NCBI RefSeq assembly: GCF_900100605.1
Contig: NZ_FNCN01000003.1
Coordinates: 248,001 to 312,000 of the forward strand
Source of the DNA: Sinosporangium album
GTDB taxonomy: Bacteria > Actinomycetota > Actinomycetes > Streptosporangiales > Streptosporangiaceae
Length of the DNA stretch: 64,000 nucleotides
Direction: 5' to 3'
Shown: in pieces, positions 28,855 through 36,592 of the stretch
How positions within the stretch are numbered: the stretch's first letter is position 1
Layout of the letters: each line of letters opens with the position of its first letter
Translations under genes and position numbers: made by a program
Notes under the pieces: model-generated
Told to the model about the DNA's origin: nothing
The model's database searches: none
Seen by the model: the letters and a program-made list of their open reading frames with translations, nothing else

Positions 28855-30033
28855 TCACAGATGGACGTGGGTCCACGGGGTGGCGACGGGGGGAAGGCCG
28901 TCGCGGTGGCAGACCACGCTGAACCATCCGGGGGAAAGCCCCACGACGGCGAACCCTCCGCTGTCGACGAGGTCACGGACCACCGTGGAGTCCAGTGTGC
29001 GGATCTCCACCCGCCTGGGCGACCGACCGTCCGCGGGGGCGTCATCGCAGTGGGCCTCCACATCGGGCGCGGGCCCCTCGCCAGGGGGGACCCATTCCGC
29101 GTGGCTCAGCTCGTGGCCGGGGGGCTCACCGCCGGCCTCGCCCCTGCCCGCCTCGCCCCTGCCCGCATGGGTCGCCCTGTGCGGGGCCGCTTCACCCGTG
29201 ACCGGGCCGACGCGGCTTTCCGCCCGAGCGGCGGATCCACCGTCGGGGCCCGCGTCGCCTGGCTCTCCGCCACATCGATGTGAGACCGCGGGGTGTGTCC
29301 TGGAATCGGCGAGGTGGGTATTTTTCGGGCCGGGCTGTGGGGTCTCCGTGTCATAAGGGCCGGAAATCGCGGGTTCGCCGGCGGGGCCGGTGCGCATGAG
29401 GGGTGCCCCCTCGCGCGAGCCGGTTTCCATGGGCACGTGCGGCTGGGTGGGGGCGGCGCCGTGCGGCACGGCGTCGCCGGGAGGGATGGCCGCCCGCGTG
29501 GAGAGCAGAGGGCCGCGGGTGAAGCCGAGAGTGCGAGTTCGCCCGCGTGGGGCGGACTCGCCGTCGGCGAGGGCCTCCTCCTCGCGGCATGCCGCGGTTT
29601 CGGCACGTGCGGCTGGATCGCTCCCGCTCGCTCCACGGGTCGCGGGGTCCGCGTGCTCCGGATCGCCGGTGCCGGTGCCGGTGCCGGTGCAGGTGTCCGC
29701 GGTCTCGGCGGTCTCGGCGGTCTCGGCGGTGAACGTGATCTGGCCGGCGAGGTCGAGGAGTTCGCCGTTGAGGGTGAACTCCAGCTCGACGATCAGCCCT
29801 TCGGCGCTGAACCGCAGCAGGCGGTTTCCGTCGCCCATCAGCGGATCGTCATGGTCTGCGGCGACAGCGGAGCGGATGCCGGACACCTCCAGGTCCGGCA
29901 GCGCGTCGGCGACGGCCGCGCCTGGCAGCCGCAGCGTGAAGGCGGCACGGGCCGCCGACGTCACCCCGGTCGGCACCGGGTCGGCACCCGCCGCGATCCG
30001 AAGCGCCGCGAGGATCGCCTCGTCGCCCTTCAC
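28855..30033 (-). CDS. Adaptor/regulator-like protein with long disordered insert (subtilase-CHAT operon)
   Basis: 392 aa, no named family. N-terminal residues 1 to about 100 (DEAILAALRIAAGADPVPTG, RAAFTLRLPG, DGNRLLRFSAEGLIVELEFT) and a C-terminal about 60 residues (VEIRTLDSTVVRDLVDSGGF, WFSVVCHRDGLPPVATPW) look folded. They resemble the short protein I recall next to sigma-factor/CHAT genes in other actinobacteria. The roughly 210 residues between are low-complexity, rich in Gly, Pro, Glu, Thr and Ala, and contain tandem repeats (ETA, TG, GRGEA). No signal peptide or membrane helix. It sits between the sigma-like gene and the CHAT gene on the same strand. A link or anti-sigma role is inference only. 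Confidence 0.7.
   Translation of the reverse strand: MKGDEAILAALRIAAGADPVPTGVTSAARAAFTLRLPGAAVADALPDLEVSGIRSAVAADHDDPLMGDGNRLLRFSAEGLIVELEFTLNGELLDLAGQITFTAETAETAETADTCTGTGTGTGDPEHADPATRGASGSDPAARAETAACREEEALADGESAPRGRTRTLGFTRGPLLSTRAAIPPGDAVPHGAAPTQPHVPMETGSREGAPLMRTGPAGEPAISGPYDTETPQPGPKNTHLADSRTHPAVSHRCGGEPGDAGPDGGSAARAESRVGPVTGEAAPHRATHAGRGEAGRGEAGGEPPGHELSHAEWVPPGEGPAPDVEAHCDDAPADGRSPRRVEIRTLDSTVVRDLVDSGGFAVVGLSPGWFSVVCHRDGLPPVATPWTHVHL
29136..29165. repeat. 15-bp tandem duplication within the adaptor-like gene
   Basis: CCTCGCCCCTGCCCG at 29136-29150 is repeated exactly at 29151-29165. It encodes the repeated Gly-Arg-Gly-Glu-Ala element in the minus-strand protein and keeps the frame. 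Confidence 0.8.
29665..29731. repeat. Adjacent 6-bp and 9-bp tandem repeats within the adaptor-like gene
   Basis: GCCGGT occurs four times plus a GCAGGT variant (29665-29694). Then the unit GGTCTCGGC occurs three times (29701-29727) with a partial fourth. Both unit lengths are multiples of three, so copy-number change alters protein length without frameshift (TG and ETA repeats). Confidence 0.85.
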
Positions 30034-30148
30034 CTCGCCACCTCCCTTGAACGTTGAACTGTGAGGAAACCCACCCGGCGCCCCCTTCCCGTCGGTGTGG
30101 CCGAGGGCTCGTGGAGGCCGGGGGGCGGCGGTCTGAGGCGCGGGCCCG

Positions 30149-30754
30149 TCATGCGGGCTCCTCCTCGGCGGCGATCAGCGCCCGGAGCCGGTCGAGGCAC
30201 CGGCGGCGGGTCGGGCCGATGCTGCCGACCGGCATGCCGAGCCGTACGGCGTGCAAACGGTAGCCCGCGTCGGGGTCGGTGACGAGGAGGCGCAGGAGCG
30301 ACCGGCAGGGCTCGCCGAGCTGGGCGACGGCCCGCCACAGGCGTTCGCCCTCGTCGAGGCCGAGGACCGCGTCGGCGGGGTCCTCCTCGGTCCGGCCGGT
30401 CGGGTCGAGCAGCTCGTCCGGGGGGTCGGCGTGCAGGTGCTCGCCGGACCGTTTACGGCGGACACGCATGGCCTCGTGTTTGACCGTGGAGGTCAGCCAG
30501 GCGCCGACGGCGGCGGGCTCCCGGATCGCGTAGAGGTTCTCCACGAGTTTCAGCCAGCCGAACTGGACCACGTCCGCGGCGTCCTGCGCGCTGAGCCCAT
30601 GGGCCCGTGCGACGTGCCACAGGCGTGCGCCGTAGCGGTCGACCAGTTCGGCCCACGCGGCGGAGTCGCCGGCGGTGGCCGCGGCCAGCAACTCCTCGGG
30701 CGAACGCCCGGCGGACACCGCGACGCCCCCGCCGCGTGTGGGGTGGGGCAGCAT
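30149..30754 (-). CDS. ECF-like sigma-70 family protein
   Basis: 201 aa. Region 2 is recognisable: ELVDRYGARLWHVARAHGLS, DAADVVQFGWLKLVENL, then the WLTSTVKHEAMRVRR helix. Region 4 is LLRLLVTDPDAGYRLHAVRLGMPVGSIGPTRRRCLDRLRAL cut by variation, with the helix-turn-helix degenerate but in place. An acidic linker (DPPDELLDPTGRTEEDPADA) joins them. The ATG at 30754 has GGGGG five bases upstream; GTG codons at 30724 and 30718 are alternatives. It sits 49 bp after the subtilase gene and 115 bp before the adaptor-like gene. It probably directs or tunes expression of this operon; that is inferred. Confidence 0.88.
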   Translation of the reverse strand: MLPHPTRGGGVAVSAGRSPEELLAAATAGDSAAWAELVDRYGARLWHVARAHGLSAQDAADVVQFGWLKLVENLYAIREPAAVGAWLTSTVKHEAMRVRRKRSGEHLHADPPDELLDPTGRTEEDPADAVLGLDEGERLWRAVAQLGEPCRSLLRLLVTDPDAGYRLHAVRLGMPVGSIGPTRRRCLDRLRALIAAEEEPA

Positions 30755-30803
30755 GTCTCCCCCTGCTCAAATGGGCCGGCAGCTCATCGGTCAGGGGGGA
30801 ACC

Positions 30804-31856
30804 TTAGCGACTGGCGGAAACCAGCACCCCCAAGTCGGGGATTTGCTGGCTTCTGCGGGGATCAAGCACGTGAGCAGTGGCTTCGCGGGGACTCATGTCC
30901 TTTGCGGCGTCGGCGATGGCTCCCGAGACCAGGGCCGTCGAGAACGACGTCCCGCTCCACCGCGCGTAGCCGGCGAAGCCCTCGCATCGCAGGTAGGTGC
31001 TGGTCAGCCACTCGCCCTGCGCGCAGGCGTCCACCCACGGCCCGTGACCGGAGAACGGCGCCCGCCTGCGCTCGGATGCGTCCACCGCGCCGACGGCCAC
31101 GACGTCGGGCAGCGCGGCGGGCCAGAAGGGCCGCCGGGTCGCGGTGTTGCCCGCGCAGGCCACGACCGCGGTGTCGCCGAGTGCGGCGATGGCCTCGGAC
31201 ACCAGCAGGGGCGGCTGGTCGTCGAAGGTGTGGCAGCCGAAGGACAGGTTGAGCACCCGCGGCGGGTCCGCCCGCACCCGCGCCAGCGCGCTCAGCAGCG
31301 CCGCCTCGTCGGCCACGCCATTGCCGTCGAGGAGGCGCGTCGCGCGAAGCCGTACGCCGGGGGCGCGCTTGACGAGCAGACCCGCGATGAACGTGCCGTG
31401 TCCCGCCTGGGGGTCGGGGACGCCGTCGCCGTCGTAGTCGGCGACTTCGGTGACGTCCGTGCCGTGCTCGCGAAACCACGGGGCGCGCTCCCACCAGGGG
31501 TGCGGGGCGAGGCCGGTGTCGAGGAGCCCCACGGTGGTGCCGTCGCCTCCGGCGGGTGGCGGGTCGAGCTCCGTGGCGGGGAACGGCCTGCCCGCAGGGC
31601 CGCCCCAGAAGAGGGGCTGTCCGACGAGGATGTGGTTGGGGGAGACGCGGTGGCCTCGGTCACGGAGCGTAGCGGCCAGGTCGCATTCGTCCACACCGGG
31701 TGAGAGGCGCACGCGGAGAACGCCGCCGGTTTCGGTGACCGCCTCGATCCATCGCGCCGCCACCTGCAGCGACGTCCTGTCGGAGAGGAGTTGCCCGGGG
31801 CGGATAAGGGTGGGGGAACCTGCGATGTGCTCAACGTGCCGGATGTCACGGTTCAT
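30804..31856 (-). CDS. Intracellular S8 family (subtilisin-like) serine protease
   Basis: 350 aa. The catalytic triad is complete: Asp113 in VGLLDTGLAP, His153 in GHGTFIAGLL, Ser304 in WSGTSFSTALVSG; oxyanion Asn237 is in VACAGN. Residues about 45-95 (LRVRLSPGVDECDLAATLRD) resemble an I9-like propeptide. There is no signal peptide, membrane helix or sorting motif, so the enzyme should stay in the cytoplasm, unlike mycosins or secreted subtilases. The ATG at 31856 has GGAGGT four bases upstream; the open frame further upstream is not protease-like. First gene of the subtilase, sigma-like, adaptor, CHAT operon. Confidence 0.92.
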   Translation of the reverse strand: MNRDIRHVEHIAGSPTLIRPGQLLSDRTSLQVAARWIEAVTETGGVLRVRLSPGVDECDLAATLRDRGHRVSPNHILVGQPLFWGGPAGRPFPATELDPPPAGGDGTTVGLLDTGLAPHPWWERAPWFREHGTDVTEVADYDGDGVPDPQAGHGTFIAGLLVKRAPGVRLRATRLLDGNGVADEAALLSALARVRADPPRVLNLSFGCHTFDDQPPLLVSEAIAALGDTAVVACAGNTATRRPFWPAALPDVVAVGAVDASERRRAPFSGHGPWVDACAQGEWLTSTYLRCEGFAGYARWSGTSFSTALVSGAIADAAKDMSPREATAHVLDPRRSQQIPDLGVLVSASR

Positions 31857-31933
31857 CGGGACCTCCAGGGGGTTAAGGCGTCGTGAGCTGGTCCTTTCCC
31901 CGATCACACTGGTGTCAACAGTCACATGCGCAA

Positions 31934-31963
31934 CATCTAGGTGTGCGCCCCCTCTGGTGTCAC
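31934..31963 (-). promoter_or_regulatory. Candidate promoter of the subtilase-CHAT operon
   Basis: On the minus strand GTGACA (31963-31958) and TAGATG (31939-31934) are separated by 18 bp, close to a vegetative promoter. The nine-base word TGACACCAG at this -35 recurs at 31917-31909, 45 bp nearer the gene. This makes it a possible binding site for the operon's own sigma-like protein. Confidence 0.4.
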
Positions 31964-32059
31964 GTCGCGACCGACGGTAGTCTCTCCTACAGTCACTTGT
32001 GATCATCCCAGTATGAGGCCGTTGGGGAAGGCGCACCTCGTACTGAAACGGGAGGTCCG

Positions 32060-32554
32060 GTGTCTGCTCGTGGCGTGATTTACGTCCACTCGGCTCAGCC
32101 TGCGCTGTGCCCTCATATCGAATGGGCGGTCGCGGGTGTCCTTGGCGTGCCCGTGGACCTGACGTGGACCCCGCAACCGGCCGCGCCCGGCACGCTCCGG
32201 GCACAGGCCGAGTGGGAGGGCCGCGCGGGCGTGGCCGCCGCCGTCACCTCGTCGCTCATGGGATGGCAACGCATCCGGTTCGAGATAACCGAGGATGCCT
32301 CGCCGGGCGTCGACGGCTCACGCAACGCCTACACGCCCACGTTGGGCGCGTTCACCGCCGTCATCGGGGCCAATGGCGACATCCTCGTGCCCGAGGACCG
32401 CCTCCGCACGGCCATGATGCTGGCGGCGCAGGGCCGGGCGGTGCTGGAGGACGAGCTGGACAAGCTCTTGGGCCGTCCGTGGGACGAGGAGCTTGAGCCG
32501 TTCCGCTACGCGGGCGACGGCGCTCCCGTCCGGTGGCTGCACGCAGCCGTCTGA
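32060..32554 (+). CDS. DUF3145 family protein
   Basis: 164-aa conserved actinobacterial protein, function unknown. Family segments: RGVIYVHSAQPALCPHIEWA, VLGVPVDLTWTPQPAAPGT, WEGRAGVAAAVTSSL and DILVPEDRLR. Start GTG 32060 with GGGAGGT just upstream. In streptomycetes as I recall them, this gene is the neighbour of the fabD-fabH-acpP-fabF cluster, which here begins only 2.6 kb away. It diverges from the subtilase operon, which may therefore be an insertion beside a conserved block. Confidence 0.9.
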   Translation: MSARGVIYVHSAQPALCPHIEWAVAGVLGVPVDLTWTPQPAAPGTLRAQAEWEGRAGVAAAVTSSLMGWQRIRFEITEDASPGVDGSRNAYTPTLGAFTAVIGANGDILVPEDRLRTAMMLAAQGRAVLEDELDKLLGRPWDEELEPFRYAGDGAPVRWLHAAV

Positions 32555-32562
32555 CCCGCGCC

Positions 32563-33267
32563 ATGGCTGATCCGAGGCGGTCCGGCATGGACGGGCGCCC
32601 CTACGTGCTGCTCAGCTGTGCCATGTCGCTGGACGGCCATATCGACGACTCCGGTCCGGATCGGCTGCTGCTGTCGAACGAGGAGGACTTCGACCGCGTC
32701 GACGAGGTGCGCGCCTCCTGCGACGCGATCCTGGTCGGTGCCGGCACCCTGCGGCGCGACAATCCGCGGTTGCTCGTGCGTTCCGAGGCGCGGCGGCATG
32801 CCCGGGTGCGGCGCGGGCTTCCCCCGCATCCGGCCAAGGTGACCCTGACCGCGACGGCGAGGCTGGATCCCGCGGGCCTGTTCTTCACCGAGGGCGACGC
32901 CCGGAAGATCGTCTATGCCGCCTCCGCCGTCGTGGGGCCGCTGAGCGCCGCCCTCGCCGGTGTCGCCGAAGTGTCCGACGCCGGCGACCCCCTCGATCTC
33001 CGTACGGCTCTCGCAGACCTGGCCCGCCGCGGGATCGCGCGGCTCATGGTCGAGGGCGGCGGCACCGTGCACACGCACTTCCTCCAGGAGGGCCTGGTCG
33101 ACGAACTGCAGCTGGTCGTCGCCCCGTTCTTCGTCGGCGACCCCTCCGCGCCGCGTTTCGTGTACGGCGGCTCCTTTCCGCAGGATTCGCGGCACCGCAT
33201 GGAGCTCGCGGACGTACGGCGGCTCGGCGACGTCGTGCTCCTCCGCTACCTGGTGGGCGGGGCGTAG
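32563..33267 (+). CDS. RibD C-terminal-like (dihydrofolate-reductase fold) pyrimidine reductase
   Basis: About 234 aa. Reductase fold related to the C-terminal half of RibD, which reduces the ribosyl-aminopyrimidine in riboflavin synthesis with NADPH. Motifs: LLSCAMSLDGHIDDSG, CDAILVGAGTLRRDNPRLLV, GIARLMVEGGGTVHTHFL and GLVDELQLVVAP. The start is uncertain: ATG 32563, or ATG 32587 (MDGRPYVLL). It is followed 45 bp later by a separate deaminase-like gene. The two halves of a usual RibD protein are therefore encoded apart and in reversed order. The actual pathway may be riboflavin or a modified-base pathway. Confidence 0.82.
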   Translation: MADPRRSGMDGRPYVLLSCAMSLDGHIDDSGPDRLLLSNEEDFDRVDEVRASCDAILVGAGTLRRDNPRLLVRSEARRHARVRRGLPPHPAKVTLTATARLDPAGLFFTEGDARKIVYAASAVVGPLSAALAGVAEVSDAGDPLDLRTALADLARRGIARLMVEGGGTVHTHFLQEGLVDELQLVVAPFFVGDPSAPRFVYGGSFPQDSRHRMELADVRRLGDVVLLRYLVGGA

Positions 33268-33312
33268 GATGCGGAAGGCCGGTTGATCGGATCGACGCGT
33301 GGGGAGGCGGAT

Positions 33313-33756
33313 GTGGACGACCGCCGCTGGCTGACCCTCGCCTGTGAGCTCGCCCGTCTGTGCCCGCCGTCCGGCACCGCTTTCTCGGTCGGCGCGGTCG
33401 TCGTGAGTGCCGACGGCGAGGAGATCGCCCGTGGCCACTCCCGGGAGGCCGATCCTCACGACCACGCCGAGGAGGCCGCCCTCGCCAAGATCGCGCCTGG
33501 CGACCCCCGGCTGCCGGGCGCCACGATCTACAGCAGCCTGGAGCCCTGCGGCGAGCGCAGATCCCGGCAGAAGACATGTGCCCGGCTGATCGTTGAGAGC
33601 GGCATCCGCAGAGTCGTCATGGCGTGGCGTGAGCCCGTGCACTTCGTGGAGGGCCAGGGGGCCGAGGTCCTGGCCGAGGCGGGCATCGCCGTCGTCGAGC
33701 TCGCGGATCTCGCCTCGCTGGCGCGCGAGCCGAACGCCCACCTCGGCGCCTCCTGA
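33313..33756 (+). CDS. Cytidine/deoxycytidylate deaminase-like zinc enzyme (RibD N-terminal-like)
   Basis: 147 aa. Zinc-dependent deaminase fold with both signatures: HAEEAAL (His ligand and catalytic Glu) and LEPCGERRSRQKTC (two Cys ligands, spaced by eight residues). This spacing is seen in RibD N-terminal deaminases rather than free-base cytidine deaminases. The GTG at 33313 has GGGGAGG five bases upstream; an earlier in-frame ATG at 33283 has none. It probably acts with the upstream reductase as a two-protein pyrimidine deaminase/reductase. Which substrate is used cannot be told from sequence. Confidence 0.85.
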   Translation: MDDRRWLTLACELARLCPPSGTAFSVGAVVVSADGEEIARGHSREADPHDHAEEAALAKIAPGDPRLPGATIYSSLEPCGERRSRQKTCARLIVESGIRRVVMAWREPVHFVEGQGAEVLAEAGIAVVELADLASLAREPNAHLGAS

Positions 33757-33875
33757 GTCACCCCGGGTCACGCTGAGTCATACGCGACTGACGGAAAGGC
33801 TCACCGTTAGGCCATAGACCGAGACCTTTGTCCCTCTTAGCGTCGTTAGGTGTCAATCGTCGTCTTGGAGGTGTC

Positions 33876-34262
33876 ATGTCGCTGACCGTCCCTGCGGAGC
33901 TGATCGATCAGGCGCGCGATGGAAAGGTGGATCAGGCGGCCTTCGTTGACTGCATCCGTACGTCATTGCCCTACGCCTGGGGCGTGGTGGTCAGGCTTGT
34001 CGATGAACTCCAGTCCGGAAACGCCGAATTCGCCGACAACCAGCTCTCCCCGCCCGACCAGGCGTCCTATGGCCAGCTCTTCAGAATGATGGCCAGCGAC
34101 GCCATTCGCAGGGCCGTCGAGCAGCACTTCGGCGTGCGGCTCGCCTTCCAGAACTGCTGCCGCGCCGCCGTCTTCCGCCCCGACGCCCACGGAGCCCTCG
34201 CCGACTTCACCACCCCCGAGGCGCAGATCCTCAACCAGCGCCCCGAACTGATCGACTGCTGA
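33876..34262 (+). CDS. SCO5389 family protein
   Basis: 128-aa conserved actinobacterial protein of unknown function. Family hallmarks: AAFVDCIRTSLPYAWGVV, EFADNQLSPPDQASYGQL, HFGVRLAFQNCCRAAVF and a terminal LNQRPELIDC. ATG 33876 with GGAGGTG three bases before it is a strong start; the longer frame from 33828 is non-conserved. Predicted soluble. It has its own terminator and stands alone. Confidence 0.9.
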   Translation: MSLTVPAELIDQARDGKVDQAAFVDCIRTSLPYAWGVVVRLVDELQSGNAEFADNQLSPPDQASYGQLFRMMASDAIRRAVEQHFGVRLAFQNCCRAAVFRPDAHGALADFTTPEAQILNQRPELIDC

Positions 34263-34276
34263 CCCACCCACCCCAG

Positions 34277-34306
34277 GGGGGCTCTCGCCGTATGGCGGGA
34301 GCCCCC
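34277..34306 (+). terminator. Hairpin terminator after SCO5389-family gene
   Basis: GGGGGCTCTCGCC (34277-34289), loop gtat, GGCGGGAGCCCCC (34294-34306). 13-bp stem with one G-T pair, 14 bases after the stop codon. Confidence 0.85.
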
Positions 34307-34440
34307 ATATGCTTTGCCCGGCTTGTCGGGACACGCCTACTAAATGAGCAACAGCGGGTACACGTGCCATGTGGGAGATCTAATGGACATGTGCGGCGCT
34401 TCACAGTGGCGTATGCATCGTTCAGAGTCCCAAGGTCTCC

Positions 34441-34456
34441 TGACGAAAAATCGTCA
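34441..34456. promoter_or_regulatory. Inverted repeat upstream of the Uma2 gene
   Basis: TGACGAAAAATCGTCA: perfect six-bp arms around AAAA, 60 bp before the Uma2 start, in a stretch of lower GC than the surroundings. Possible operator. Confidence 0.35.
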
Positions 34457-34515
34457 ACGGGCACCAGTGCATTGATAGCTTGGCGGACATGAAGGCTGAG
34501 GCCAGGAGCGTCGAG

Positions 34516-35094
34516 ATGACAACCCCATCGTTGCCGGGCTGGCTGTTTCCGCCCGAACAGGGATTCTTCGCTCAGGATCTCGATCACATTCCGGATCTGC
34601 CCCCGCACACAGAGTTGATTGATGGAAGCTTGGTGTTCGTGAGTCCACAAGCCAGCTTCCACACTCTGACGCTGTTCCTGCTTGAGCGTGAGTTGCGCGC
34701 TTCCGTGCCTGCGGCTCTCAAGGTGCGACGTGAGATGAGTGTCGTTCTCGGGCCGCGCCAGCGTCCGGAGCCGGATCTTGTCGTTTTCCACGCGCGGGCC
34801 GTAACGGGGAAGACGCAAACAGCCTTCCAGGCGGAGGACGTGGTGTTGGCTGTCGAGGTGGTCTCGCCGGACTCCGAGGTCAGAGACAGGGAACGCAAGC
34901 CTCAGATCTATGCAAGAGCGGGCATCCAGCACTTCTGGCGTGTAGAAAACGTCTCCGGATATCCGACTGTCTATGTGTACGAGCTGGATCCAGCGACGCA
35001 GGCTTATGTGCCGACGGGCATCTACCATGCCAAGCTTCAGCTCTTGGTGCCTTTCAGCATCGACATCGACCTCACGGAGATCGACGCCTTCTAA
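34516..35094 (+). CDS. Uma2 family (DUF820) PD-(D/E)XK nuclease-like protein
   Basis: 192 aa. Uma2 proteins have a restriction-endonuclease-like fold and are very numerous in some actinobacteria and cyanobacteria; their role is mostly unknown. Visible core: PHTELIDGSLVFVSPQ (Glu), RPEPDLVVFHA (Asp), LAVEVVSPDSEVRDRERKPQ (Glu-x-Val and Lys), and YARAGIQHFWRV. ATG 34516 with AGGAG upstream gives the family N-terminus (SLPGWLFPPEQGF); ATG 34489 is also possible. Codon use is visibly less GC-biased than in neighbours, and the 200 bp upstream is AT-richer, which suggests recent acquisition. Confidence 0.88.
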   Translation: MTTPSLPGWLFPPEQGFFAQDLDHIPDLPPHTELIDGSLVFVSPQASFHTLTLFLLERELRASVPAALKVRREMSVVLGPRQRPEPDLVVFHARAVTGKTQTAFQAEDVVLAVEVVSPDSEVRDRERKPQIYARAGIQHFWRVENVSGYPTVYVYELDPATQAYVPTGIYHAKLQLLVPFSIDIDLTEIDAF

Positions 35095-35117
35095 AGCGGT
35101 GCGGCACTCTGGCGGCT

Positions 35118-35145
35118 GTGCCCCCGGGCCTTGGGGCGGGGGCAC
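35118..35145. terminator. Hairpin terminator between Uma2 and accD
   Basis: GTGCCCCCG (35118-35126) pairs with CGGGGGCAC (35137-35145) around a ten-base loop. It is 12 bases from the accD stop on the minus strand and 24 bases after the Uma2 stop. Confidence 0.7.
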
Positions 35146-35156
35146 GGAGCGAGCTG

Positions 35157-36581
35157 CTACAGCGGGATGTTGCCGTGGGCGCCGCGGGCGGGGGTGGCCT
35201 TGGCGAGGAGGGCGGCGATGGCGCCGCGGGTGGTGCCAGGCTGGATGATCTCGTCGACGACGCCGAGTTGGACGGCACGGTCGAGGCCGCCGGCGATCTT
35301 TTCGTGGTCTTCGGCGAGCTTGGCCTCAAGGGCGGCGCGATCGTCCTCGGGGCAGGCGGCGAGTTCGCGCCGCTTGAGCACGCGGACGGCGGCGACGGCT
35401 CCCATGACCGCGATCTCGGCGGTGGGCCAGGCGAAGACGCGGGTGGCGCCGAGCGAGCGGGAGTTCATGGCGATGTAGGCTCCGCCGTACGCCTTGCGGG
35501 TGACGAGCGTGACGCGCGGCACGGAAGCCTCGGCGAAGGCGTGGAGGAGCTTGGCGCCCCGGCGCACGACGCCGTCGTGTTCCTGGCCGACGCCCGGCAG
35601 GTAGCCGGGGACGTCCACCAGCACCACCAGCGGCACTCCGAACGCATCGCACATGCGCACGAAGCGGGCGGCCTTCTCGGCCGAGGTGGCGTCGAGGCAG
35701 CCGCCGAGACGCATCGGGTTGTTGGCGATGACGCCCACGGTGCGCCCGCCGAGGCGGCCGAGGGCGGTGACGACGTTGGGGGCCCACTTGGGGTGGAGCT
35801 CCAGCCCTGGGTCGTCCAGCAGGCCGTCGACGAGCGGGTGGACGTCGTAGGCGCGGCGCGGCGATTCGGGCAGGAAGGCGGTGAAGTCGACCTCCTCCAC
35901 CGAATCGGGCCGGACCCGGCCCTGGTGGCCGAGGAGCGAGGCCAGGCGCCTGGCCTGGACCAGCGCGTCGGCCTCGGTCTTGGTGACGACATGGACGACG
36001 CCGCTGCGCTTGCTGTGGGGCTCGGGGCCGCCGAGCGCCCTCATGTCCACGTTCTCGCCGGTGACGCTGCGGACCACGTCGGGCCCGGTGACGAAGATGC
36101 GGCCCTCGTCGGCGAGGACGACGAGGTCGGTGAGGGCGGGGCCGTATGCCGCGCCGCCCGCGGCCGGGCCGACGACGACGGAGATCTGCGGGACGACACC
36201 GGACGCCTTGGTCATCGACGCGAAGACGCGGCCGACCGCGTGGAGCGACTCGACGCCCTCGGCCAGACGCGCGCCACCCGAGTGCCAGACCCCGACGATC
36301 GGGACGCGCTCTCGGACGGCCACATCGTAGGCGTGCACGATGTGCTCGCAGCCGTCGGTGCCCATCGCGCCGCCCTGCACCCGGGCGTCGCTGCAGAAGG
36401 CCACCGCCGGTGAGCCCTCGATGCGGCCCATCGCGGCGAGCACCCCGCTGCGGTCCTCGGGGGTGATCGGTCGGACCGTGCCCTCGTCGAACAAGGCGGT
36501 CAGCCGTATGTTCGGGTCCCGGGGGTCCACCGCCTCCTCTGCGGAGGCCGGTGTCACCACCCTGTTGTCAAGCACGGTCAT
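35157..36581 (-). CDS. accD: Acyl-CoA (acetyl/propionyl-CoA) carboxylase beta subunit
   Basis: 474-aa carboxyltransferase making malonyl-CoA (or methylmalonyl-CoA) from carboxy-biotin. Crotonase-fold halves are visible: GVWHSGGARLAEGVESLHAV, VVGPAAGGAAYGPAL, FVTGPDVVRSVTGE (N-half) and VIANNPMRLGGCLDATSAEK, DVPGYLPGVGQEHDGVVRRG, RKAYGGAYIAMNSRSLGA (C-half). Last gene of the fatty-acid operon, 11 bp after fabF. This matches the position of accD6 in mycobacteria, where it supplies malonyl-CoA to FAS-II. No biotin-bearing alpha subunit is in the window. Confidence 0.93.
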   Translation of the reverse strand: MTVLDNRVVTPASAEEAVDPRDPNIRLTALFDEGTVRPITPEDRSGVLAAMGRIEGSPAVAFCSDARVQGGAMGTDGCEHIVHAYDVAVRERVPIVGVWHSGGARLAEGVESLHAVGRVFASMTKASGVVPQISVVVGPAAGGAAYGPALTDLVVLADEGRIFVTGPDVVRSVTGENVDMRALGGPEPHSKRSGVVHVVTKTEADALVQARRLASLLGHQGRVRPDSVEEVDFTAFLPESPRRAYDVHPLVDGLLDDPGLELHPKWAPNVVTALGRLGGRTVGVIANNPMRLGGCLDATSAEKAARFVRMCDAFGVPLVVLVDVPGYLPGVGQEHDGVVRRGAKLLHAFAEASVPRVTLVTRKAYGGAYIAMNSRSLGATRVFAWPTAEIAVMGAVAAVRVLKRRELAACPEDDRAALEAKLAEDHEKIAGGLDRAVQLGVVDEIIQPGTTRGAIAALLAKATPARGAHGNIPL

Positions 36582-36592
36582 CGCGAGGCCCC

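Noticed and set aside
26303-29356. Plus-strand open frame of 1017 codons opposite the CHAT operon
   Set aside because: Arg/Pro/His-rich translation with no motif; it is the mirror of two well-supported minus-strand genes in high-GC DNA.
29665-29731. CRISPR array
   Set aside because: Units are 6 and 9 bp with no spacers; simple in-frame tandem repeats inside a gene.
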